Positions 1-13,450 of a stretch of 64,000 nt of DNA are shown one piece after another (position 1 is the stretch's first letter; every line of letters starts with the position of its first letter). The notes beneath the pieces are model-generated. The model was not told where the DNA came from. It made no database searches and saw nothing but the letters and a program-made list of their open reading frames with translations. Origin of the DNA: Torymus aiolomorphi (taxonomy: Eukaryota; Arthropoda; Insecta; Hymenoptera; Torymidae); NCBI GenBank assembly GCA_036365515.1, contig CM070873.1, positions 230,035,876 through 230,099,875 of the forward strand, in the 5' to 3' direction. The position numbers and the translations under genes are program-made.

Positions 1-695
1 CGTTTTCGCACGAGCGCGTACCCACGTACACATGCAGCGAATGACTTATATTATCGATTATTGCGCGGCATTAGCGCGCGAATCTGTTTTGCGCTACAGT
101 CTTTGCTTTTAATACTAGCGCCGTAAGTAAGTATGCGTGCTGCGCGTGCGCTCGATGTCGCAGCAAATCTTATTATCACGCGATCGTCTTATCGGAAGTA
201 CCCATAGCACCGCGTGCCATGCACGTGATTTTCGCGCAGCGATTTTTATTTTTTACGAGTAATCTGTAGTAATTTGTTTAAGAAGAAAAAGAGACGAGTA
301 TTGAAAAAGAATTTTAGACATATTTTATTTCGTAGAAAAAAGATATTGCTGGATCTTTTGAACTGATTCCCAAGAGTTTTTACATATTTGAAATGTATTG
401 ATTGTTTGCGATCAAAACAGTGCTGGACCTTGAACGTCTTTAATTTTGGCCAAGTTTTTTTATTATCCCATTAATCAAATTGATTTATTTCATAAGCACG
501 TATATACACTGTTTTAATTTTAACAAACACATTAATAATATTATTGATCCAATAATAGCAGCTACAATTATAAACACAAGTGCCCGTTCACTGTAAACAA
601 TATTAAAAATCAATAACATCCCTATATTAGCACGTTAAACAAAATTTTTCCAATAAACAATCTTATTAACAAAGGTGATTCTCTTTAATTTACAG
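1..695 (+). other. Intron upstream of the last Rim2-like exon
   Basis: No coding sequence is recognised here. The first 240 bases are comparatively GC-rich and the rest is AT-rich. It ends in a splice acceptor (ctctttaatttacag, ending at 695) directly before a conserved mitochondrial-carrier exon, so it is read as intron. Earlier exons of that gene must lie before the window. Confidence 0.6.
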
Positions 696-970
696 AGGTG
701 GTGCGAACGCGATTGCGCGAGGAGGGTACCAAGTACCAAGGCTTCCTGCAGACGACGAACACGATAATCGCCGAGGAGGGTCCGCGCGGTCTATACCGCG
801 GCCTGGCCACGCAGTTGGTGCGTCAGATCCCCAACACCGCCATAATGATGGCCACGTACGAGGCTGTTGTTTACATTCTGACGAGTCAGTATCAACCTGC
901 TCCGATCAGTGTCAACAACAGCGAGGCAGAGTTCTACTCCGAGTCGAAGGCTAAGCGCGAGCTCGCCTAG
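696..970 (+). CDS. Rim2: Mitochondrial carrier, SLC25A33/36 (Rim2) type, last coding exon
   Basis: This is the C-terminal end of an SLC25 carrier of the pyrimidine-nucleotide type, a family that moves nucleotides across the inner mitochondrial membrane. The exon opens after an acceptor at 694-695 with two bases finishing a split codon, then [13 protein letters not shown], which is the region just after the Px[DE]xx[KR] signature of the third carrier repeat. [11 protein letters not shown] and [11 protein letters not shown] follow, typical of the last matrix helix and the sixth membrane helix of this subfamily. About 90 residues are encoded and the stop is TAG at 968-970. The N-terminal two repeats lie upstream, outside the window. 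The exon is much more GC-rich than its flanks. Membership of the SLC25A33/36 group is quite sure; the exact substrate is inferred from the family. Confidence 0.88.
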
Positions 971-2223
971 AATTTTCTTACGGCCCCCGAGCAGTAAATG
1001 TTACTGCGTATCCATCGAGGGCCGTGCTTGAGTCGAAGATGTAAATGTATATTTCAAGACGATGATAAAAACGCGCGAACGAAGTGTCATCCCACCTCCT
1101 CAACCACTGGATGACGGGCGATTCGAATCTCCCGCGCACTTTCGCATAGTCGGACCTTCAGCCGACAGGTGGAGCAAGCAGCTAGTGGCGCGCGACGCGC
1201 GCCTCTTTTTCAAACTGTAGTGTGTGCACGCAGGTGTTATTTTTAGACTCGATTGAATTCTTTAAATTATTGTCAAATGCTTTAGATCTACTGTTAGCAC
1301 ACTCGATTCAGAAGAATTATATTGGTCAATTGAAATTTGTAAAGCTTTAAAAAGGGGAAAAAAATTATATAGAGAATTTTTACCTGATACTTGAGTTCAC
1401 GTTATGGGTGATTTTTATACTTCGGCGAGTACGGATATCTCAACAATGTTTATTATTAATACTTCGTTCACATTATACTGATTATAATTCTTTTGTTCAT
1501 TTTTGTATAGAAGAGACGACCGTTGAAACTTGTAAATATGTGATAGTCGTTAGGCATTAGAATCTACTCGTAGATTCTTAGTCTACATTTTTCAGAGACG
1601 TAGCGACGCGTTGTATATATTGTTCTGTTTTGATCAGATAAGTAAGATGGAGAGAATACTTGAGTATTAATTATATGATTTATCAATCCCGTCATTATAA
1701 ACTTTCTTTTTATTTTTGCTCGATCAACTTGATCGGTGCAAAGGAGGTGCGATGGGAAAGGCATACTTCTGTGATTTTAGCTTAGCTCGAAACCCCGTGT
1801 AATAAAATTCATTACATTGTCGGACATTTGCACGTGTATAAACAAATTTTTTTTCTTGTTTTCAGCTAATGCGCACATTATTGGACTGTATATAGAGAAG
1901 ATACAATTCAATAAACGTAGAAAGAGTGGGCGAAAAATGGCGTGAAAAAGTAATTATGTTCACGAAAGACTGAATTTAATTTTAGTGTACTTACGTCGTA
2001 CTGTGTACGTCTAGTGAACGGACAGCGAAGAAAGAGAAAAATCAAATTCACATATGCGGGAAAAAGAATTATTTATATTTGTGTTGTTGTCCCAAATTTA
2101 TCTTTCTTTTCAATACGATACACCATCATTTGTTCGAATTTCTTTAATGTTTGAATATTACATTGTAAATGATACCAATAGCGGAGAGTATTTGCAAAAT
2201 GAGTCATATGACTTACGAATAAA
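971..2223 (+). other. Probable 3' UTR of the Rim2-like gene
   Basis: This is non-coding sequence after the carrier stop codon. AATAAA poly(A) signals lie at 1801, 1910 and 2218, and the last is followed by a T-rich run. Which of these is used cannot be told from the sequence. A 66-codon minus-strand frame at 1564-1764 has no recognisable content. Confidence 0.45.
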
Positions 2224-4177
2224 ATGATGACGTTTGTTATAATGTTTGTCTTGCTTTCTTTGTAGATTTCTAAGGAACAACAATATTAGTTATGTATGGA
2301 ATGCAGTGCTTTAATACTGCTTTTAATGTTTAGAATGGAGCAAACGATTTCTGAAGTTTCTCGATCGCAAGAAAAGTAATAATTGCAATTAAAATATCAT
2401 TGTGGTTGCAGATGTTAATAATAAAGTTAAATATTCTAGAAGCTTTAAAATGTGCTATTTTTAGCACTAGCAACCAAGTAATAATAACCAATTAGACACT
2501 ATTTCGTAGAAAAACTAGAAGTGAGTTAATGAAAATCTGAAGAGCAAAAATTGTATTTCCATTTGCGTCGAGAAACGATGTTCCTAAATGTATTAAAGCC
2601 TATGTAAACTTGTACACATTAACTTCCCCTGTTGTAATATTTAAAGGTATTAAAAATGCATTGACAAAAATTTTATTTGTTTTTTATTTACTATCCAATT
2701 ATTTATTTAACTTCTACCAACCCTAATTGTGTTATCGAAAACATATTTTAATAGTGAGTAAATTTCTTGACCATAGGTGTTAATATTATTTCTTACGAAA
2801 ATATGTTTTAATTTTTTAAATAGTTTCGATCAATACAATGATTCTTCTCCTAGATTTACATTAAAAAAAATATAAATTTTGCATCATTTCCAAAAATGAA
2901 TAGAAGTAATATGCATCAAGTTTATTTATAAAATAACTTGTCTATTCAATTATATTATCAAGACGATAAAAACACGTTTTATCTATTAAATTATTGAATT
3001 ATAATTACAATGTTTATAATGGTATGATCATGATTTGCTTATAAACTTTAATCCTCAACATTCCAAATATTTATGAAAAAAATTATAATTTTTAGGATAA
3101 TTTTAATAATTATATACTTACGAGCTCCATTACTTAAAAGTACATCGTACACTTTAAGGCTAAACATTAAAATTGTTTGAAATAAATTTGGAAGAATAAG
3201 AAATTAAAAATAATTTTCGATTATATGAACATTATTAAATAATTGTAGGAAACATACTTTTTATTCAACATATTAAATTATTTTTCATCTACCATTATTT
3301 GGCAATTTATGTTGTTTCATATTACCTACTATATGTATTTCCTGGTTTTTATCGGATAATGAATAGAAAAGAATTCGATGTAGAATAGTTTATTAAAAAC
3401 ATCGGCATGCATTAAATTATACTGCTTCAATCTCGATTACATTGAACTTAAATATTTTTATCATTTATAAAATCCAGATCATTGCAAATGATTCGCGGGC
3501 AGTTGAAAAAGTTTTACGAGGCTAATAAGAATTTATGCACAACATGGACCCAAGATATGATACAAAAAATATATTCTAGGTAGTCGTGAAATTACAGCTT
3601 CAATTCCGATTAATCTTGCTTTGATTATATCTACACATTTTCCTATTTCATAAGGTAATGAATAAAGGAAAATATAAAAGCCGGCTGACAACATAAATAA
3701 TATACAAAACATTCTTTCGTTAACAGATACGTAACACAAAAGTAAAAACTGTTGTCACATTCAAATTTATTCAATTTAATCACTTCATCTTTATTGACTC
3801 ACAAATCATCTAATCAAATACAATAATATGCATCATTTTTTACACTATTATATTATTCCAAATCTTTTCATTCAAAATCCAACGAATTTTCCAAAACTAC
3901 ATCGAAGCATAATGAAATATCCGGTGTTATGAGCAACCGGTCCTTTAAAATCCGAGGACTTCGGCGTACATGGCAGCCGCATATCAAAATTTTACGTCTG
4001 AAAATTAGCGAGGCGGCACAGGGTGCGCTACAAGCTCCACATGGAAACTCGAAGTGAGCGAGAGAGCTAGGGAGACGAGCTACAATCAAAGTTCCTCATC
4101 AGGGCGCCATTCAACGAAGAAACAGCAAGTACCTTGTGAAGGTGACCGCTTTAACAACTCCGCGCGAACTTCGCAAT

Positions 4178-4179
<2 letters not shown>
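2224..4179. other. AT-rich intergenic DNA
   Basis: No gene, hairpin-ended element or conserved motif was recognised. Short frames at 3533-3739 and 3868-4089 on the minus strand have no family resemblance. A moderately GC-rich patch lies just before the microsatellite at 4180. Confidence 0.4.

Positions 4180-4265
<86 letters not shown>
4180..4265. repeat. (CT)n microsatellite
   Basis: An almost uninterrupted CT dinucleotide run of about 86 bases. Confidence 0.95.
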
Positions 4266-4268
<3 letters not shown>

Positions 4269-5950
4269 TGGTCTCTCTAGGCTGCACTCCTATCTCACAC
4301 TATGTATGTGTGTAGCGTGTGGTGTGTGTCACAAGAAACTGCGCGGCAACGCGGCATTATTATTCCGCGATGCACATGGGGGCTTTGTTACCAGTGCGCC
4401 CGTATATCAGACTTTAAGAACGTTATTAGCTACTGTGCCGTGCAAGTACATTCAATTATTCGTTGCTGTCGTTTGCTCATTTTTCAGTTTGCTTTCAATT
4501 AAATACAGTTATGTATATTTAACGACGGAATATATAATGTATGTTCACTATTTCAGTAGTAATAAGTCGGTAATAATAATTTTATATTACTTATTTGAAA
4601 AGTCGATATTGACTAGTCAACTTCACTATTTTACATTTATAAAGTAATTTAAAAATTATATTTAAGCAAAATACATTTTGTCTACTTCTAAAATGAAATG
4701 TCGGGATGAATAATTTAAAAATGAACGTACACATCTCATAATACATAGTAAATTACTAATTTTATGGGATATTTAAATGGCCTTTACTCTCTAAAGTAGA
4801 ATTAGTGAAAAACCCACTAATTATTAGTTAAAATTGCTCCATCGTAGAATTAGTGAATATTCACTAATGAAATAGTGAATATTCATTCATTCTTACTGGA
4901 AATATACAATTTCACTAGTGAATATTCACTATTTAAAATTAGAAAATTCTACCATTATTAATTCAGACGTGAAAAGTATATAAATTCTTAACATATCAAA
5001 AGCTTTACCAAAGCAATGAATTTGATATTTTCAATGTATTATGCTATTCTTACTTAAAACATACCTATATTGACTAAACATTATACATAAAGATATAAAA
5101 TTAAAGCTGTAACAACATTTTATATGAAAAGGCATATGCAGTAAGAAGCTGAACGTCCACTCAGCCTAACACTAAGTTTTTCAAAAGCTATATGTAGGTA
5201 TGTGCTCTTTGATTTAAAATTTACCACATATAGCTTAACAACGAAAAATCGTAGAGTATCTAATCCAAGCTATTTAAAAGGTGAGATCAAGTGCTTATAG
5301 ATTTAAAAAAAATTAAAAAATATTTTTATTCGTATATAAGTTATACTAAAATAATAATTTTAAGAAAACTAGCACAAAAAGTTTATGAAAATTTATCGGC
5401 GTACATTGATTCTAAATATTCTTTATTGGTGTAATTTCTAAAGGAATAAAGATTTTTTAAGAATTTCGTTTCAATCAATAACATTTGATTTCACCTTTTA
5501 AAACACGTTGATAAGAATTATCGAATAAACCACGACTCTTCAAAATTTCAAATAAAAAACCATTATATATTTTCTGTTTAAATTGAGTTTTAGACTGAAT
5601 CAACAATAAGGCTCCTTTCCAAATAAGTGACACTTTCCTTATAATATCATTTCAGTTGAGTTTTAGAACTATTACACTTTCACCGAGATTTATATGCCTA
5701 CTATACTAAGAAAACTAAAATTAATCTATAATATTAATGAATCCACAAAAAAACAAGTACCTCTGACTTTATGAACGTAAGTATGTGAGCTTTAGAATTC
5801 AACAATCTAAAATACTAATCTTCTTTACACCTATAAATCGAATCCTGAAGTACTTATAATTCATCGAAAAGTTCTTGATGTCTGACTAGACCCGTTCTAC
5901 ATCCGTCTATCAGCTTGTCTTTCAGAGTCTCCTCTCCAACCTTACTCATA
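4266..5950. other. AT-rich intergenic DNA with a palindrome cluster
   Basis: There is no gene here. At about 4790-4965 the words TAGTGAATATTCACTA and close variants recur, including a perfect palindrome attagtgaatattcactaat, and GTAGAATTAGTGAA occurs twice near the left side. This looks like a degraded MITE or a small satellite-like patch. The rest is plain AT-rich sequence. Confidence 0.4.
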
Positions 5951-5952
5951 CC

Positions 5953-7025
5953 TTATATATACACTTCCTTTTTAACCTGAACCTCCGGCTTCTCGGCCAA
6001 CTCGCTATACGTCGTAACCCTGGCAGTGCACGATCTCCGCTGTCGCAGCGACCGTCGATTCTCCAATCTCTCGCGCATCACTCTATCCCTGCGCTCTATG
6101 TAATACCTTCTCGCTCGCTCCCGCCGTTTCTCGATCATCTTCTCCCGGTAGCCCTCCACGCCTAGAACCTTATCGGCGCCGCGTCGTTTCCTCCCGGGCC
6201 GCCCGGGCTTCCTCTTCACCTTCTCCGCTCGGGACAGATCTTCCAGGCCCTGAAGCACCATTAGCTCGACCGTGGGCTGATCGCGCAACAACTGGATGAA
6301 CTTTTCGCACATCTGCGTCTGTCTCGTTGGCGCTGAGTTTTCCGCGAGTTTCCTCGGACTCGCCGTCGGTGTGGGTCGCTCTTCCACGTCCACGTATTCC
6401 GTTTCCTCTTTCACCACGACGGTTACATCTCTCTGCGACTGAATACTCGTCGGGGCTGATTCGTCTGCCGCTAAGGTGTCGTGTTCGGCGGGCGGCTTAT
6501 CGCCAGATGCTGATACGTCTGCTAAGTCATGGCTCTTAGCGGTCTGGCCTTCGGATTCCTCGTGTAACGCGACGACGGCAGTGCCTGCAACACGTGTTCG
6601 ACTTAGAATATATTAGACGCGCGCCCTCCGCCGTAATAATGAAATTTATATAGGGTCAATCAATTACCGTCGCTAGTCGTGGACAACTGTATAGTTGGTA
6701 TTCCGGTAACAGTGTCTGCAAGCTGACAGACGCACCGAGTCGTCATGATCTGCCGGTTGAGGCTGCTCACGAGATCGGCGATCCGAGAGGCGGTGACTAG
6801 CGCGTTGTTCAACGCGTCCATCGCGTCCTTGCGAGCCTCCGTCAAAAATTCGACATGAATCGTCGTAGACGCTGATGAATTTCCCGGACGGGAGGCGCAG
6901 CGGTGGTTGTTGAGCGAACCGACGAGGTCGGCGAGTTGCGAGACGGTGAAGAGCGCGTTGTTCAGGGCCTCCGTCGCCCCCTTGCTCGTCTCCACGAGGC
7001 CCTCGAGGTGAGCTGGTTGTGCCAT
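5953..7025 (-). CDS. Unrecognised two-exon protein with AT-hook-like motif and internal duplication
   Basis: Exon 1 is 7025-6668 (ATG in the good context gagaaATGgc) and exon 2 is 6584-5953. The intron has a GT donor and a ttgcag acceptor, and the phases join exactly to give 329 residues. Residues 10-39 and 61-90 are a diverged duplication, both reading EALNNAL/DALNNAL then ADLV-SLN with a period of 51. Residues 243-254 (KRKPGRPGRKRR) resemble an AT-hook. Residues 263-303 are a very Arg/Glu-rich predicted helix. VKEE (about residues 177-180) and VKKE near the end fit the SUMO consensus. The basic motif suggests a nuclear, DNA-associated protein; that is inference. No family was recognised. 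It could be a lineage-specific regulator. The exon structure itself is well supported. Confidence 0.7.
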
Positions 7026-8150
7026 TTCTCCTTTTTTCACTGGAAGGGAGTATAAGTTAGCAGGCGAGGATGTGCGCGATGCAAGCTCTCGAGAACTACT
7101 GCGTGTTATAAGTATATCTCGGCGCGCTCCGGTGTCGGCTAATGATTAGTCACCACACCGGCGAGTCTGTGAACGTGGAGACGAAACTGCTGCAGTGGCG
7201 AATAATATCGGGCTGTATGTTATAAAACAGAGATTTATCTTTTATTTCGCCCACGTTTCCATTTTATATTACTGCTTTGTAAAAGTAGTTTCGGGATTTG
7301 AAGAAAAATTAGATGATGCAATTTTGTCGTGTTTTTGGCTATTTACTGAATTTATTGTTCTAGTACTTGTTTCTATATACGCGAACTGGTTTGATGAGAG
7401 AAAATTTCTAGTTGTGAATAGTATACGCGTCGCTAGAGAAATGAAGTATTTCGCTCTTGAGAGAAAACCATTGAACCAGACCTTTAATATCCTCAACCTG
7501 CCTTTTTGATATAAAAAAAAAAATTTTCAGAAACATTTGATTGACTGACTTTGTCAACAGGCGGACATAGGATATAGTGTTTCTGTCAACAAAGTCGTCA
7601 CCCTGTTATCAGCTTTTTTATACAGCAGTGATTGACTGCGTCCCCTTCGGTATAGTATACAGGCTGACAATGTGCATTCTATTTTTTTTAACGTAATATG
7701 TCTCGGTTTTCAAAATTTGTCTGCTCTTTCTTCTCCAGAATTATTTTAGTTGGAAAAAAATAACTGATAATGGATATATGCCCGAAAAAGTCAGTTTTTA
7801 TTAACATTTTCATTCAAACATATAAAGTAATGTACATTTTTGTATGCTAAAATATTTTCCAACCGGATATTCCTTTAAAAGATACTTTTACATATAGATA
7901 TGCGGTGTATATGCATTAAACGCGAAGGATATACCCGGAAAGTTGGAAGAGGTAGAATCACATTTCCTTTTGTCATGCATCCGCGCTCGAATTCGATCAG
8001 GCGTCAAACCAACAGAGGAAGAAGCTAGTTGTCTTGGAAGTAAATCCAAACATGTTTTTACTACTAGATCTTTTCATTACACACAAGTATCGCAATTTTA
8101 TACAATTTCTCTTTTCTTGCTATAAATATAAAATACATTTCAAATATTTG

Positions 8151-8182
<32 letters not shown>

Positions 8183-9019
8183 GTTGAAAATATGTATCAT
8201 AAATTGTTTGACGTCGATTCAAAACCCAAAGAAGAAAATTATTGTTATAGAAATTAAAAAAAAAATGATTTAAAGTTATGTAGCTAATACGTACTGTACT
8301 GAACAAACTTCGAATGTTTATACTCCTCGACGAACTATATACTTATCGTCTTCATTGTATAAAGCTAGAAAATTTAAATCGTATGAAGAAAAAAACGCTA
8401 ATGGACAAATCAATGCATTTCGAAAAGAAGTTTGTAAAAAATACTTTTGAAATTGTGTAATATGTTAATTTAGTTTAATTTACCTTAGTAATGTTTGCAC
8501 GTTATTTCCTGCAAAGCCGGTGCTGTGGTTAATGCTGTTGTTTCCGGCGATGGAATTCGGAGCTCTATAAACGCAGAGAGGTGAAATTATCCTCTTTCTT
8601 GGTGTTTACGTTGAACGCCAACTGAAATCTCGTCAGACCTTCATCGGAGTTCCACACGCCGGATTATGTCGGTTATTGACCGCTTTTGGAGGATGAGTAA
8701 TTGAAAGATGCGTGCATGGACGCCTTCCTTTCGTAATGTTCACATTCTTACTTTATTTTTATAATTATCTATGTGCGTGGTCGAGACTAATGCTATAGCT
8801 TCAGCAAAAAAAACGTCTTATCAGAAGTGAGGACTAGATTATGTCTCTATGACGAAGTGCATATCAAATTGACCGCTTCTTTCCATATGCATTATAGATT
8901 GAAAGTTAAATTTTTGGTCTATACTATTATGTCATGCTATCTTTATGACTTGCTGCTATCGGCACCCTCTTTTGCTCTCTACATAGTGTAAAGAAAGCTC
9001 TCTTATATAGTATCAAGAT
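7026..9019. other. Intergenic DNA, with one possible membrane-protein remnant
   Basis: The first 150 bases are probably the promoter/5' UTR of the minus-strand gene. A 104-codon plus-strand frame at 7195-7509 is described separately. An (AT)n run lies at about 8150-8180. The stretch 8490-8700 is less AT-rich and contains a TATA-like ctctataaacg, but no exon could be supported. Confidence 0.35.
7195..7509 (+). other. Orphan ORF with hydrophobic segments, possible chemoreceptor fragment
   Basis: The open frame of 104 codons starts with GTG, so it is either an exon piece or chance. It has one hydrophobic stretch at residues 14-32 and a second at about 46-63 (FTEFIVLVLVSIYANW). Then follows an amphipathic stretch, SIRVAREMKYFALERKPLNQ, which loosely recalls the region before the last helix of insect gustatory receptors. 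The diagnostic C-terminal motif is missing and the frame stops at TGA. No clear splice acceptor or neighbouring exon was found. A decayed receptor pseudogene is one reading and a chance ORF is the other. Confidence 0.15.
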
Positions 9020-9220
<201 letters not shown>

Positions 9221-9240
9221 CAGCTCCCTCTCCTGCTCTC

Positions 9241-11045
<1,805 letters not shown>

Positions 11046-11329
11046 TACGCCTGGATCTTATAGCTTCTACTCGATCGATTTTAACGGGACAGGTCTCACT
11101 TTTTGTGTGATGGCGGGTCAAAAATTTGTTTTTTGATTCGCCGATGCCTTCTTTTTTTATTTTGAATTTAGATCTTCTCAAAATTGATTTTTGCTTTTTT
11201 TTAATGATAAGATCGAGATATTTCAATCGAATGGATAGCATTCGAAAGAGCATTAAAATACCTATATTTTCTAAAAAAAAAATTTCTCTAGCTCTCACAG
11301 TTCTTTTGTTATAAACAAAAACGTGTTTT

Positions 11330-12060
11330 TTTTTAAAAAGCTTATAACTCCTAAACTAAACCGTCAATTTTTTTGAAAAAAAAAATCATGATAACGCAGA
11401 ATATAAATAGCTATAATCTGTAAAAATTTGAATCCATTTTGTCGACTAGTTTTTAAGAAAAAAATTGAAATATAAAAAAAAATGAGTTTTGTATGTCCAA
11501 CTGTTACGGGAGTAAAATTGACTTAATCGCTTCGAAATTCATTGTAGAGATAGATTTTGTATAGCTCTCGGTCGAGTTCTTTGGGCAAATGATTAATCCA
11601 GAAATTTCAGAAATATTTGAGGTTAAAATTTTTGTAACCTTTTCTTTAAATCGTAATTTCTCGAGAACGGTTCCATGTATCAGCTCAAAATTTATAGACA
11701 ATTTTGTATGTGACATAGGTAATATGTGTGCGAATTTGCATCTAGATCGTACGATTACTTTTTGAGATATTTGATTTTGAAAATTTTCGTATTTTACAAA
11801 GTCATTTTCTTTGTTGCATGATCACTAGAGAAAACAAAACTTGGTTTAATCATGTTGAAATTTTGTGGGGATATAGAGTTTATATATTATCGTATAAGTC
11901 TTTTAGGTAAAAGAATTGTCTCATGATTTTTAGAGATATTTAAGGTTAAATTTGTTTTACGGTTTTTTCAAAAATTTATACATAATTTAAAAATCAATAC
12001 TTTTTAATCTTCATAAATGAATTTAATTATAATTATCTCATAAATTTTTGCAAAAATTAT
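11330..12060 (+). repeat. Dispersed AT-rich repeat family, copy A
   Basis: This block shares long words with 30744-31200 in the same orientation: an aatcatgttRaaattttgtgg segment, aagtcYtttaggtaaaagaatt, atgatttttMgagatatttaagg, tactttttgagatatttga and ctttgttgcaYRatMactagag. Unlike an ordinary intergenic patch it has a recognisable unit of roughly 350 bases that recurs. It has no ORF, and the family was not recognised. Confidence 0.6.
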
Positions 12061-13400
12061 AAATTTTGTTATTAAAACTTAATTAAAGGAATAAGCAAAT
12101 TAGGTTTGAGAAAGCCACGGGCCAATGAATTGGCAGCGGTTTTTTGATGCAACAAATGCTATCTACACGTGTATATAGTTATAGAAATTTGGACATTTTC
12201 AGGTTGTTGAATGAAACAAATATGGCACTATTTCAACAATATCTCGAAAATAGTGTTTCATGTACCTTCATTATGAAAGCGGCATTAAAAGAATGTTTTT
12301 TATTCTGAACAAATTAAATAAAGCTTTGATTACCTTTCATATAATGTACGAAGCTCAGCATATAATCCTTTTATGTACACATATTTATTGTTGAGAATCA
12401 ACTTTTAGCTTTCTAGTATTATTTTGAATAACTATTGTAATAATTTGCTATTATGTATGTTGCAGGCAGGGAGTCGAAATGCGTTGGGTGGTGAGAGAAT
12501 TATCTACAAATCGCTGCTCCGCGTCTACGCTCAAAGCGCATATCTGCTTGAGAGCTTTAATCCAGCAGCAAGGAGGATAGAACAGTCTCGCAACTCATAC
12601 GAATTTGAATGACCAGGCCGGTTTGCTCGCAATTCCTCGAAACTTCCGGTTCATACCATAATCAGATCGTTTATGAGTTCCTGCGAATTCTTGACAAAGT
12701 TGTAGGAGAGAACTGAGGGATACTTGCGTCTTATAGTATACCGTTTCTTAGTGATTGTCGGTTCAAAATGATAAACTATTTGTATCTCTACCAAACCTCA
12801 ATCAGCCTTCCAACTAGCGCTCCTCCCTTCCTTGCACCTGGACTTATAGACCAGGAGATAGTGACAGAAAAAAAAGAATGATTAATTATAAGTGTATGCA
12901 TATTTGAAGGTTGATTATTCAAGTTATTTGACGAATTATAAGCGGATAATCTGAGACTGCACGCTTGCAGCCACGTTGTCAATTAAATATTTATTTGTAA
13001 CGAAAATCAATGTTTTTGAACGATTAATTAGTGTATGCAAAGTAATTTTTCTAAAACTTTGAACAAAAATAACCCGGCGGAAGCTAATTTGCATACAGTT
13101 TCCGCGTGTACAAAGGCCGGAAATAATTTTGTTTCTAGTATACATTGTATTAGAATTAAAACTCTTTCCTTTTTTTTTTTTGAATTTTTGAAATTCCAAT
13201 AACATTAGAACGTGAAGCAGTTTTAAAAGCAAGACAATTTTTGTTAAACTAAAATGTAGACATTCGTACCTCAAGTATAACGAAACTATAATTGAAAAGC
13301 ATAACATGTTACATCATTCAAATCGTTCACTCATCCAATCCACATTCACATAATCACGTACCAGTAGATGAACTAAAAACTCTAAATATAAAACCTTGAA
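12061..13400. other. Intergenic DNA before the CIA30 gene
   Basis: AT-rich with no supported gene. The promoter and any 5' non-coding exon of the CIA30-domain gene should lie at its right side but could not be pinned down. The frame containing the CIA30 start is open only from 13400, because TGA lies at 13397-13399. Confidence 0.35.
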
Positions 13401-13450
13401 CAGCAACAACCAAGAATGTGACACCGAGCACACTAGTTAATTCTCTCCTA

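Noticed and set aside
1110..1135. GATTCGAATC-like word considered as a tRNA T-arm
   Set aside because: No acceptor or anticodon arms could be folded around it; it lies in the 3' UTR of the carrier gene.
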